Shown here: positions 1 to 7,234 of the stretch, piece by piece
Position numbering within the stretch: position 1 is the first letter of the stretch
Layout of the letters: every line of letters starts with the position of its first letter
Source: Ornithinibacillus sp047228935
GTDB taxonomy: Bacteria; Bacillota; Bacilli; Bacillales; Amphibacillaceae
DNA length: 64,000 nucleotides
Reading direction: 5' to 3'
Assembly (NCBI RefSeq): GCF_047228935.1
Contig: NZ_JBFEGG010000008.1
Coordinates: 1-64,000, forward strand
The notes under the pieces: model-generated
What the model was told of the DNA's origin: nothing
The model's input: only the letters and a program-made list of their open reading frames with translations
The model's database searches: none
Position numbers and translations under genes: made by a program

Positions 1-24
1 GTCTCCGTATATTTCCGGTGCTAG
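1..24 (+). repeat. Degenerate copy of a dispersed intergenic repeat (edge of window)
   Basis: The first bases, gtctccgtatatttccggtg, resemble the core found at 4411-4452 (gtctccgtgttttcggg). The copy is cut by the window edge, so its real extent is unknown. It lies outside any gene. Confidence 0.35.
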
Positions 25-85
25 TATGGTGAATCATTCGGCTTTACTTTTGTACAATTTTGTTATGTCCCAACCTCGTTATTTT

Positions 86-1057
86 TTATTGGGTAGTATC
101 AAGCGGTTTTAGTTTTGACTCGATTTCTTTTCGTCTAGCCTCAAAGAATGGTGGTAGAGCTAGTTTTTCTCCTAGATGTTCAATGTCTTCATCTGTTGCG
201 AATCCAGGTCCATCTGTAGAAAGTTCGAATAAAATTCGGTTAGGTTCTCTGAAATATAACGCTTTAAAATAATATCGGTCTACGATACCTGAGTTAGGCA
301 AGCGATTTTCGACTAATATTTGACGCCATTTTTCTAACTCCTCATCATTTTCAACACGGAAAGCAACATGGTGGACACTGCCACGACCCGGTCTTTCTCT
401 CGGTAGATCTTTACGTACTTCCAAATGGACTTCAGCACCAGTACCTCCTTCACCAGTTGAAAATACTAATATATCTTCACCACCTTCAATAGGTGAGGGG
501 TAGCTTCCAACTTGTTTAAAGGATAGAACTTTAGTTAAAACAGAAATAGTAAGAGCTGGATCTGGAACAGTTAATGTAACAGGTCCGAGGCCTACAATTC
601 CGTTTTCAACCGATGCATGGCTGTTTTTCCAAGGTGTTCCACCTGCAACACCTTGATTATTCTCATCGGATACTAGAGTTAATCGCTGATTTTCATGATC
701 GCGAAAGTGGATTACTTTTCTACCATTCTCCTCAGAAATTCCATCATGATCTACTTGGAATTGGTTAAATCGGTCAATCCAATAATCTAATGCATGATGG
801 TTCCGAACACGTAACGACGTGTTAGAGATGCTATTATTACCTGGATACGTTCTCCCGGCATTAGGTATTTCAAAAAAGGTCAAATCTGTACCGGGCGAAC
901 CAATTTCATCTGCATAAAATAAATGATATACGGACGGATCATCTTGATTAATCGATTTCTTGACTAAACGCATACCAAGTACTTTTGTATAAAACTCATA
1001 GTTTTTGCTCGCATTAGCTGTTATGGCTGAAACATGATGAATGCCTTTTAAATACAT
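86..1057 (-). CDS. Ring-cleaving dioxygenase, two-domain glyoxalase fold (MhqO/MhqA type)
   Basis: A 323-residue vicinal-oxygen-chelate protein with two glyoxalase-like halves (roughly residues 1-140 and 153-290). The start IHHVSA, the second-half GSVHHVAFRV and the late LFELSTDGPGF motifs carry the expected His, His and Glu metal ligands. Members of this family (B. subtilis MhqA, MhqE, MhqO) are induced by hydroquinones and catechols and are thought to open or detoxify quinone-derived rings in the cytoplasm. The start is fixed by AAGGAGG a few bases before the ATG. A perfect palindrome just upstream matches the MhqR operator, supporting the assignment. Which paralogue it is cannot be decided here. 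Confidence 0.88.
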   Translation of the reverse strand: MYLKGIHHVSAITANASKNYEFYTKVLGMRLVKKSINQDDPSVYHLFYADEIGSPGTDLTFFEIPNAGRTYPGNNSISNTSLRVRNHHALDYWIDRFNQFQVDHDGISEENGRKVIHFRDHENQRLTLVSDENNQGVAGGTPWKNSHASVENGIVGLGPVTLTVPDPALTISVLTKVLSFKQVGSYPSPIEGGEDILVFSTGEGGTGAEVHLEVRKDLPRERPGRGSVHHVAFRVENDEELEKWRQILVENRLPNSGIVDRYYFKALYFREPNRILFELSTDGPGFATDEDIEHLGEKLALPPFFEARRKEIESKLKPLDTTQ

Positions 1058-1075
1058 TAAATAACCTCCTTATAA

Positions 1076-1091
1076 ATCTCGAATTCGAGAT
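1076..1091. promoter_or_regulatory. MhqR-like operator palindrome
   Basis: ATCTCGAATTCGAGAT is a perfect 16-bp palindrome about 20 bp before the dioxygenase start codon. It matches the operator I recall for the MarR-family quinone sensor MhqR of B. subtilis. The gene for the regulator is not in this window. Inference: the dioxygenase is repressed by an MhqR homologue encoded elsewhere. Confidence 0.75.
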
Positions 1092-1136
1092 AATTTTAGT
1101 TTACTAAAATCATACTATGATGTCTACAAAGTCTTT

Positions 1137-1703
1137 TTATAGCATTTCTTTCTTTGGTCTAAATCCTAGTTGTAGCTGATGGATAGAGAGACCAAAAGTC
1201 ATTTGCAGGTGAGGATAATCCTGAAATCCTCTCCAATCTCCACCCCATTCAAAACCTAATTCTTTAGCGATAGATGCCACCTCATTCCAATCTGGAACGT
1301 TATTTTTATTTCCATCATACGTAATATCCCAAGCAAGATTTCCTTTAGAATCCTCTATCGCAAAATCTATCGCAAGACCATAATTGTGAAAAGATTCGCC
1401 TGCCTTTGCATATGTAACGATACTACCTTCGCTTGTACGGCCTTGTTCATATAATGTCTCTTGTCTTTCCAAAGAACGTATCGATTCAGTTATGACAATA
1501 GAAATGCCTATCTCCTTTGCACTTTCTACTAGTATTTCCGTATTCTTGGCAACAATAGGGTGGAGTTCTGTGGGCATAGGTGCATCCTTCCAATAAAAGT
1601 CATACCTACTTAAGCCTAATGACTGATAAAGAAAGGCGATAACGAAACATATGAGAATCAGAAAAATTCCTATTAAACGGGTAGCTTGTCCCAATTTTCT
1701 CAT
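1137..1703 (-). CDS. M15-family peptidoglycan peptidase (CwlK/VanY-like)
   Basis: A 188-residue protein with an N-terminal membrane segment (about residues 10-30) and an M15 zinc peptidase domain. The motif SFHNYGLAIDF supplies the S-x-H-x-x-G-x-A-x-D signature (zinc His and Asp), and DYPHLQ supplies the third zinc His. The closest known type is B. subtilis CwlK, an L-Ala-D-Glu endopeptidase that cuts cell-wall peptides; D-Ala-D-Ala carboxypeptidase activity is the alternative. The catalytic part would lie outside the membrane, as a membrane-anchored enzyme or after signal cleavage. The ATG has a GGAG site before it. Single gene, opposite to the next one. Confidence 0.85.
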   Translation of the reverse strand: MRKLGQATRLIGIFLILICFVIAFLYQSLGLSRYDFYWKDAPMPTELHPIVAKNTEILVESAKEIGISIVITESIRSLERQETLYEQGRTSEGSIVTYAKAGESFHNYGLAIDFAIEDSKGNLAWDITYDGNKNNVPDWNEVASIAKELGFEWGGDWRGFQDYPHLQMTFGLSIHQLQLGFRPKKEML

Positions 1704-1807
1704 GTTTTTCTCCTTTGTCCTAATCTAAATGAATTGTATTCAATTTCCTTTGATTATATTAAAATGGAATTAACATATGTTACATCATTTTCCTAAGGGG
1801 GGGAAAC

Positions 1808-2428
1808 ATGTATCTTTTAATAAGCATCCTAATTGGTTACATTTTTGGTTGTATTCATGGATCGCAATTAGTAGGGAAACATAAAAAAATAGATATAAAA
1901 AATTCTGGTGTTAAAAATGCCGGTGCATCTAACACTACCATATTGTTAGGGTGGAAATATGGAATATTAGTAGCACTTATTGATATTTTTAAAGGAACGT
2001 TAGCTATATTACTAACACTATATATCTTAAATGAAAATGGCATTTATGGTGATATGCAAATCTTATTAGTGTATGTCACAGCACTGGCAGTTATTATAGG
2101 GCATAATTTTCCGATTACAATGAAGTTTAGTGGTGGAAAGGGAACGGCATCTCTCGTTGGAATATTGCTTGCGATTGATTGGAAAATAGCACTAATTGGC
2201 ATAGGTTTATTGATAATCTTTACATTCGCCACAGACTATCTCGTAATCGGTGTACTCATGATGTATATCTCGTTCTTAGTTACAACATATTATTTCTATG
2301 GAATTGAGCCAATGATGATAGTAGTATTACTTTCTTTATTAAGTGTAGTGAAACATATAGACAACTATAAACGTATTATTACGAAAGAGGAAAAAAAGTT
2401 ATCAAGTATGTTCCAAAAAAAGAAGTAA
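1808..2428 (+). CDS. PlsY-like glycerol-3-phosphate acyltransferase family protein (divergent paralogue)
   Basis: A 206-residue polytopic membrane protein with the PlsY layout: about five hydrophobic segments, a GHNFP motif followed by KFSGGKGTA, and a late VVKHIDNYKRI. PlsY moves an acyl group from acyl-phosphate to glycerol-3-phosphate in the first step of phospholipid synthesis. The first conserved motif, normally GSGNxGATN, reads GVKNAGASN here, so a Ser and a Gly are replaced. That suggests a paralogue with altered or lost activity, with the main PlsY encoded elsewhere. A very purine-rich site (AAGGGGGGG) precedes the ATG. It is followed after 14 bp by the DUF456 gene, probably one operon. 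Confidence 0.75.
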   Translation: MYLLISILIGYIFGCIHGSQLVGKHKKIDIKNSGVKNAGASNTTILLGWKYGILVALIDIFKGTLAILLTLYILNENGIYGDMQILLVYVTALAVIIGHNFPITMKFSGGKGTASLVGILLAIDWKIALIGIGLLIIFTFATDYLVIGVLMMYISFLVTTYYFYGIEPMMIVVLLSLLSVVKHIDNYKRIITKEEKKLSSMFQKKK

Positions 2429-2442
2429 ATTGGGGGTAGCTA

Positions 2443-2928
2443 ATGGTAGATGTTATTCTTTGGATTTTAATTGTGGCATTATTTATTTTAAGCTTTGTCG
2501 GTGTAATCTACCCGATTATTCCTTCTGTCTTATTAATCTGGATTGGATTTTTGCTTTACCAATTTGGGATTAATGGTGATGAATTAGGCTTTCTATTCTG
2601 GACTGTGATGGTCATATTTACCGTTATATTATTTGTAGCAGATATTGTCGCTAATAGCTTTTTCGTAAAGAAATTCGGAGGTAGTAAATGGGGCGAAAGA
2701 GGTGCTGCAATTGCAGTCATTGTAGGATCTTTCATCATACCGCCATTTGGAATTATTGTTATTCCATTCATTGCTGTATTCGTTATTGAGTTGCTTCAAA
2801 AACGAACTGCTGGTGAAGCATTTAAGGCTTCTATTGGGTCCTTACTTGGCTTCTTAAGCGGTACGTTTGCAAAAGTATTCCTTCAAATTGTGATGATTAT
2901 CTTCTTTATCATTAATATCATTTTTTAA
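2443..2928 (+). CDS. DUF456 membrane protein (YqgC-like)
   Basis: A 161-residue, very hydrophobic protein with four to five predicted membrane segments, glycine-rich turns (GVIYPIIPS, GSFIIPPFG) and the length of the DUF456 family (B. subtilis YqgC). The biochemical role of the family is not known to me. The ATG follows a GGGGG ribosome site. It sits 14 bp after the PlsY-like gene, so the two are probably co-transcribed, and transcription ends at the hairpin immediately after the stop. Confidence 0.8.
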   Translation: MVDVILWILIVALFILSFVGVIYPIIPSVLLIWIGFLLYQFGINGDELGFLFWTVMVIFTVILFVADIVANSFFVKKFGGSKWGERGAAIAVIVGSFIIPPFGIIVIPFIAVFVIELLQKRTAGEAFKASIGSLLGFLSGTFAKVFLQIVMIIFFIINIIF

Positions 2929-2931
2929 TAT

Positions 2932-2961
2932 AATGCAGCAGCTTTAAGTAGCTGCTGCATT
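2932..2961. terminator. Bidirectional hairpin shared by convergent genes
   Basis: A 12-bp perfect stem (AATGCAGCAGCT and its complement) with a 6-nt loop, followed on the plus strand by a T-rich run. It ends the plus-strand operon, and its right arm also encodes the last residues of the minus-strand gene. Confidence 0.85.
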
Positions 2962-3447
2962 ATTTCTTCTTCTTTTTTGTATCGCATTTACTCCCATGAC
3001 GACTGCAATCCATTCTGTTGAGGGAATCGTTTCGCTAAAATTAGTTAATTGAAATGCTGGTGACTCAAAAAAGCCATCAACACGTTTAAAATTACATGCG
3101 ACTTTATCTGCAGTATCTATAATCGTATAATCTCTGGAAAATGCCTCTGATTCAATAGTGAAGGTCTCTCCATTATCAGCTTGATACTCATATGATTTTT
3201 GGAATAAAGCAAATCTCTCCCTAAGTATACCTACTGTAGTTTCATTCGGGTCAACTATGTTCCATTTATTGGAAAAAAACGGAGTATATCCACGTAACAA
3301 TAGATTCCCATTTTCATCTAAGATGTTAACTCCTTCAGAAAATGCACTTTTTAAATCGAGGTAACCAATAATTGCTTTCTGTTCGGTATAAATATCTGTT
3401 TTCCCACTAGAGAAAAAATTATCAAAAAAATATAAGGTTTCTCCCAT
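2944..3447 (-). CDS. Tubby C-terminal / LURP-one-like domain protein
   Basis: A 167-residue soluble protein with alternating beta-strand character and phrases typical of the tubby-C-terminal-like fold of bacterial LURP-one proteins (DENGNLLLRGYTPFF, FTIESEAFSRDYTI). Such proteins are thought to act as membrane-associated beta-barrel scaffolds or scramblase relatives, but no function is established for this bacterial group. The ATG follows GGAGGGG. The C-terminal tail (NNAAAT) is encoded by the shared terminator stem, so the final residues are probably not under functional selection. No operon partner. Confidence 0.6.
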   Translation of the reverse strand: MGETLYFFDNFFSSGKTDIYTEQKAIIGYLDLKSAFSEGVNILDENGNLLLRGYTPFFSNKWNIVDPNETTVGILRERFALFQKSYEYQADNGETFTIESEAFSRDYTIIDTADKVACNFKRVDGFFESPAFQLTNFSETIPSTEWIAVVMGVNAIQKRRRNNAAAT

Positions 3448-3577
3448 CGCTATCCCCTCCTACTCATTATACGATACTGAAAATAAGAAGTTTCAGATTT
3501 TACTGATATCAACTTTAAATAATCCAATCTGTTTCTGGGAAAAGTAAGCTTAAACTTTTTATAAAGGGTGATAGAGT

Positions 3578-4012
3578 TTGAAACATCTTGAAATACTTGG
3601 GCTGAAATTTGGAGCGGTTTTTATCACAGTTCTAGCTTTGTACAGCGTTTTTCGAGAAGTGAGTATTGTAGATATTTTTCTTATAAGCATGATTACCACG
3701 ATTACATCTTATATTCTCGGGGATTTAATCATCCTAAGGTTTGCAGGAAATGTTAAAGCGACCATCGCGGACTTTGGTTTAGCTTTTATAATTTTACTTG
3801 TCACTAGTTATATGATGATAGGATATGAAGTACCATTAATAACGCTGGCACTTCTCTCATCCCTTTTTATAGCTTGCTGTGAGCCTTTTCTTCATGGCTA
3901 TATTGTTAATCAAATAAAGCCTAACGTTAGATTAGATAACAGAAGGCTAAATCAACTACAGACAGAATTTGCTGAGGAGAAGGATATTTATCATTTGAAC
4001 AAGAACAAATAA
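3578..4012 (+). CDS. DUF2512 membrane protein (YndM-like)
   Basis: A 144-residue protein with four hydrophobic segments and a short charged tail. The arrangement and the YILGDLIILRF stretch fit the DUF2512 family, represented by B. subtilis YndM. No function is established. The reading frame starts with TTG after an AAAGGGTGA-like ribosome site. Single gene, followed by the proS T-box promoter. Confidence 0.75.
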   Translation: MKHLEILGLKFGAVFITVLALYSVFREVSIVDIFLISMITTITSYILGDLIILRFAGNVKATIADFGLAFIILLVTSYMMIGYEVPLITLALLSSLFIACCEPFLHGYIVNQIKPNVRLDNRRLNQLQTEFAEEKDIYHLNKNK

Positions 4013-4044
4013 AATTCTTAATGAAAAACATTTACCCGGATAAC

Positions 4045-4073
4045 TTGACTTTCTGTTAGTGGGAACTTATATT
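4045..4073 (+). promoter_or_regulatory. Sigma-A promoter of the proS T-box transcript
   Basis: TTGACT, a 17-bp spacer and TATATT form a near-consensus vegetative promoter just upstream of the T-box leader. Transcription would start near 4080. Confidence 0.75.
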
Positions 4074-4079
4074 AAACTT

Positions 4080-4338
4080 AATATCGAAATATCTAGAAAC
4101 GTTGAAAAGGATTAGTACAATTTAGGCTGTCTATTCAGAGAGGGAATGGTTGGTGAGAATTCCCATAGACGTAAATTGGAACCTACCTTGGAGTTCGCCT
4201 TCGGAAGGGCTTTGCCCATGAAGAAACGCGCGGTCCTTGACCGTTATCAAGTTGAGTGTACTTTTTACGATACTTGTAAGAAGTAAACAAGGGTGGTACC
4301 ACCAATCCTCGGTCCCTTTTACGGATGGAGGTTTTTTT
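4080..4338 (+). promoter_or_regulatory. T-box riboswitch leader of proS (proline specifier)
   Basis: The leader carries the standard T-box landmarks in order: AGTA in the lower stem I (about 4114), AGAGAG followed by a GGTTGGTGA element (about 4137-4157), a specifier-loop sequence GGAACCTACC in which CCT (4182-4184) can be read as a proline codon, the conserved T-box AAGGGTGGTACCACC (4289-4303) and a terminator hairpin with a seven-T tail (4307-4338). Uncharged tRNA-Pro would pair with the specifier and stabilise the antiterminator, switching on the synthetase. The proline codon agrees with the gene downstream. Confidence 0.93.
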
Positions 4339-4410
4339 GTGTTTCCACAACGGCTTATTTCCTATGAATTAGTGATGGAATTGTCTCGCCGAACCCGTGG
4401 CCCGATTCTA

Positions 4411-4452
4411 TCCTCTCGCGGGAGTCTCCGTGTTTTCGGGCCACTTAGAGTA
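4411..4452 (+). repeat. Dispersed GC-rich intergenic repeat, copy in the proS leader
   Basis: Between the T-box terminator and proS lies a GC-rich block unlike the AT-rich surroundings. Its core gggagtctccgtgttttcgg and the following ccacttagagtaa can be aligned with the block at 19017-19060 at about 30 of 44 positions. It lengthens the distance from the T-box terminator to the start codon to about 190 bp. Confidence 0.6.
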
Positions 4453-4527
4453 AGCCATCAAGTATTAGTCCTAATATAGATAAAAAGCCATTTTTAAATA
4501 AACTAAATAAAAAAACGAGGTGCTATT

Positions 4528-5967
4528 ATGGGTAAGAAAAACAAAGACTTTGTAGAAAAGATAACAGCCATGGAAGATGATTTTGCACAATGGTATACCG
4601 ACGTCGTGAAGCAGGCAGAACTTGTAGAATACGGCCAAGTAAGAGGAACGATGATCATCAAGCCATACGGTTATGCAATTTGGGAAAACGTAAAAGACGA
4701 ATTGGACCGCATGATTAAAGCTACAGGCCACTCCAATGTTGCCTTCCCATTATTTATTCCAGAAAGCTTACTTCAAAAAGAGAAAGATCACGTAGAAGGC
4801 TTCGCACCAGAAGTAGCATGGGTAACGCATGGGGGAGATGAGGAATTAGTAGAAAAAATCGCAGTCCGCCCAACATCAGAAGTACTATTCTGTGATTACT
4901 ACTCTAAAAACATTCACTCTTATCGTGATCTACCGAAGCTATACAACCAATGGGGAAATGTTGTCCGTTGGGAAAAAACAACACGTCCATTCTTACGTTC
5001 ATCTGAATTCCATTGGCAAGAAGGTCATACAGCCCATGCGACAGATGAAGACGCATCACAAGAAACAAACCGCATGCTAGAGGTGTATGCTGACTTAGTG
5101 GAAAACTATTTAGCTATCCCAGTTCTACGTGGCCGTAAAACCGATAAAGAGAAATTCGCTGGTGCAAAATATACACTAACAATTGAAGCATTAATGCATG
5201 ACGGGAAAGCTTTACAATCTGGTACTTCACACCATTTCGGTTCAGGATTCGCAGAAGCTTTTAACATTACCTACTTAGACGAAAATGGAAAGAGCCAATA
5301 TGTACATCAAACTTCTTGGGGTCTATCTACACGTATTATGGGAGCCTTAATTATGGTTCATGGTGATAACCGTGGATTAGTCGTACCACCAAGAATTGCG
5401 CCTACACAAGCAATGATCGTACCTATTGCGCAACATAAAGAAGGCGTGCTTGATAAGGCGTATGCTTTACGCGATCAATTAAAATCTCTTGTACGTGTAG
5501 ACATTGATGCGAGTGATAAAATGCCTGGCTGGAAATTTAATGAGTATGAAATGAAGGGTATCCCAGTTCGTATTGAAATGGGACCAAAAGATATTGAAAA
5601 AGAGCAAGTCGTATTAGTTCGCCGTGACACAGGTGAAAAAGAATTTGTTGCGTTAAGTGATCTTGAAACACGTTTACCTGCATTATTAGAAGAAATCCAA
5701 CAAAATCTTTATGATAAAGCATTAGCTCATCGAAACGAGAAAACGACCGTTGCAAAAACAATGGATGAGTTCAAACAAACGCTTGAAGAAAAAGGTGGAT
5801 TCATTAAAGCAATGTGGTGTGGTGACCTTGCTTGTGAAGAAAAGATTAAGGAAGAAACAACGGCAACCTCACGTTGTATACCTTTTGAAGAAGAAAAAGT
5901 TTCCGATACATGCGTATGCTGTGGAAAAGAAGCAAAAGAAATGGTGTATTGGGCTAAAGCATATTAA
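4528..5967 (+). CDS. proS: Prolyl-tRNA synthetase, archaeal/eukaryotic-like type
   Basis: A 479-residue class II synthetase that attaches proline to tRNA-Pro in the cytoplasm. It lacks the long editing insertion of the usual bacterial ProRS (about 560 residues) and instead shows the archaeal-like architecture: KPYGYAIWE near residue 49, motif 2 RWEKTTRPFLRSSEFHWQEG around residue 150, an anticodon-binding domain after about residue 285 and a C-terminal zinc-binding domain with Cys pairs (WCGDLAC, CVCCGK) ending in the conserved Tyr. The ATG follows ACGAGGTG. Expression is controlled by the upstream T-box. Whether a bacterial-type ProRS also exists in the genome cannot be seen. Confidence 0.96.
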   Translation: MGKKNKDFVEKITAMEDDFAQWYTDVVKQAELVEYGQVRGTMIIKPYGYAIWENVKDELDRMIKATGHSNVAFPLFIPESLLQKEKDHVEGFAPEVAWVTHGGDEELVEKIAVRPTSEVLFCDYYSKNIHSYRDLPKLYNQWGNVVRWEKTTRPFLRSSEFHWQEGHTAHATDEDASQETNRMLEVYADLVENYLAIPVLRGRKTDKEKFAGAKYTLTIEALMHDGKALQSGTSHHFGSGFAEAFNITYLDENGKSQYVHQTSWGLSTRIMGALIMVHGDNRGLVVPPRIAPTQAMIVPIAQHKEGVLDKAYALRDQLKSLVRVDIDASDKMPGWKFNEYEMKGIPVRIEMGPKDIEKEQVVLVRRDTGEKEFVALSDLETRLPALLEEIQQNLYDKALAHRNEKTTVAKTMDEFKQTLEEKGGFIKAMWCGDLACEEKIKEETTATSRCIPFEEEKVSDTCVCCGKEAKEMVYWAKAY

Positions 5968-5975
5968 TTATAATG

Positions 5976-6007
5976 AAGGAGCTTAGGGGAAAACCCAAAA
6001 GCTCCTT
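5976..6007 (+). terminator. Terminator of proS
   Basis: AAGGAGCTT pairs with AAGCTCCTT around a G-rich/C-rich inner stem, followed by TGTTTATTTT. It may also stop the convergent channel gene ending at 6011. Confidence 0.8.
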
Positions 6008-6010
6008 TGT

Positions 6011-7027
6011 TTATTTTAGAATATTATCATAGGTTGTTTGATCACAAATAATATATAGCTCAGCATTAGAGGGAATCATTTCGTTTAATCTTCTATTGAT
6101 ATCTAATTTATTTCCGTCCGCAATTAAAGTTGCTCCTTGGTTTAATAAGTCATTAAAAGCCTCTTTATATGTATTCCATGTTTCTTTTTTTGGTATTTGA
6201 TATAAGTTCTCTCCATGCGATCGACTCAATAATTGAGAGTAAATTTTACTCACTCCTTTATACAAGGCAGATCGTACTGCTAAATTTGAAATCGTTTCTT
6301 GGGAAAGAATAAATTCATCAACCTTCACATGAGAAAAGTTAGAGATATGCTCTTCTATAAGAATTTCCACAGTAGTATGTACAGTAGGAGCAAGTCGTTC
6401 GACTATGATAGCAATCGTTAACGTTTTAGCATCTCGTAAGGAAGGCTGCTCTATAGATTCATCAGAGAAAATAATAACAGATTTTGCTTTTGAAATATTC
6501 GCCTTTTGGTAGCTACTCTCTTCAGCTGGATCCCCCTGGATATAATGGACTCTCTCCTTACTAATATCGAAAGGAGATTGTGGTAATGAATCTATGAGGA
6601 CTACTTCCATCGTCTTATTGGATGCTAGTATCTCATTAATCGCTACTTCCGTTTTTTTACTCCATCCAATTATAATAATATGATTCTCCTTTTTATATTG
6701 CAATTTTCCTTCCTCCCTTTTTCGTTTATAGATCGTAAATGCATCGATTACTTTACCGATTACGATACTTAATAGACCTATTCCCATCAAGTACATAAAT
6801 ACAGTGAATAATTTTCCTATTTCCGTCACTGGTGAATAGTCACCATATCCAACGGTAGTAAAGGTAGTCATGACAAAATAGAATGAATTAAGAAAGTTAC
6901 CGAATGTATCTGGTTCCAAATAATAAATGATGAAGGTGCAAAATAGGACAAAACATAATGTGAAAAAGAGTAAGGTAATATTTTTCATTCTAATGAGATT
7001 AAGGCCAAATTTAATAAAAAAATGCAA
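6011..7027 (-). CDS. Two-TM potassium channel with RCK/TrkA-N domain (YugO-like)
   Basis: A 338-residue potassium channel. There are two membrane segments (about 15-35 and 72-92) flanking a pore loop with the selectivity filter TTVGYGD, then a cytoplasmic RCK/TrkA-N domain beginning at HIIIIGWSKK (about residue 115) that binds a regulatory ligand. The size and layout match B. subtilis YugO, the channel linked to biofilm electrical signalling. The frame opens with TTG, supported by AAAGGAG at suitable spacing. Monocistronic. Confidence 0.88.
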   Translation of the reverse strand: MHFFIKFGLNLIRMKNITLLFFTLCFVLFCTFIIYYLEPDTFGNFLNSFYFVMTTFTTVGYGDYSPVTEIGKLFTVFMYLMGIGLLSIVIGKVIDAFTIYKRKREEGKLQYKKENHIIIIGWSKKTEVAINEILASNKTMEVVLIDSLPQSPFDISKERVHYIQGDPAEESSYQKANISKAKSVIIFSDESIEQPSLRDAKTLTIAIIVERLAPTVHTTVEILIEEHISNFSHVKVDEFILSQETISNLAVRSALYKGVSKIYSQLLSRSHGENLYQIPKKETWNTYKEAFNDLLNQGATLIADGNKLDINRRLNEMIPSNAELYIICDQTTYDNILK

Positions 7028-7163
7028 AATCTGATTCTCCTTTCAAGGTAATTTTAGGAAACATTCTTTTTCCTTATGGTAAAGGTAACATAATTTCTAG
7101 CCTATTATAACGATAAATTTCTGTGTTTGGTTTCATTAAACTAAATTATTTTGAAAAAAAGTA

Positions 7164-7198
7164 TTGTATATTTATCATTTTGATGGTATAAATATACA
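7164..7198 (+). promoter_or_regulatory. Promoter with overlapping 11-bp inverted repeat
   Basis: TTGTAT, a 17-bp spacer and TATAAA form a sigma-A promoter. A perfect inverted repeat TGTATATTTAT (7165-7175) / ATAAATATACA (7188-7198) covers both hexamers, an arrangement expected for a repressor site. I do not recognise the regulator. Confidence 0.65.
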
Positions 7199-7234
7199 CA
7201 TGATTTAATAAAAATACATAAAGGTGAATGAAAC

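Noticed and set aside
4237..4479. 80-codon open frame
   Set aside because: It runs through the T-box antiterminator and terminator and the repeat block; no ribosome site and no protein-like character.
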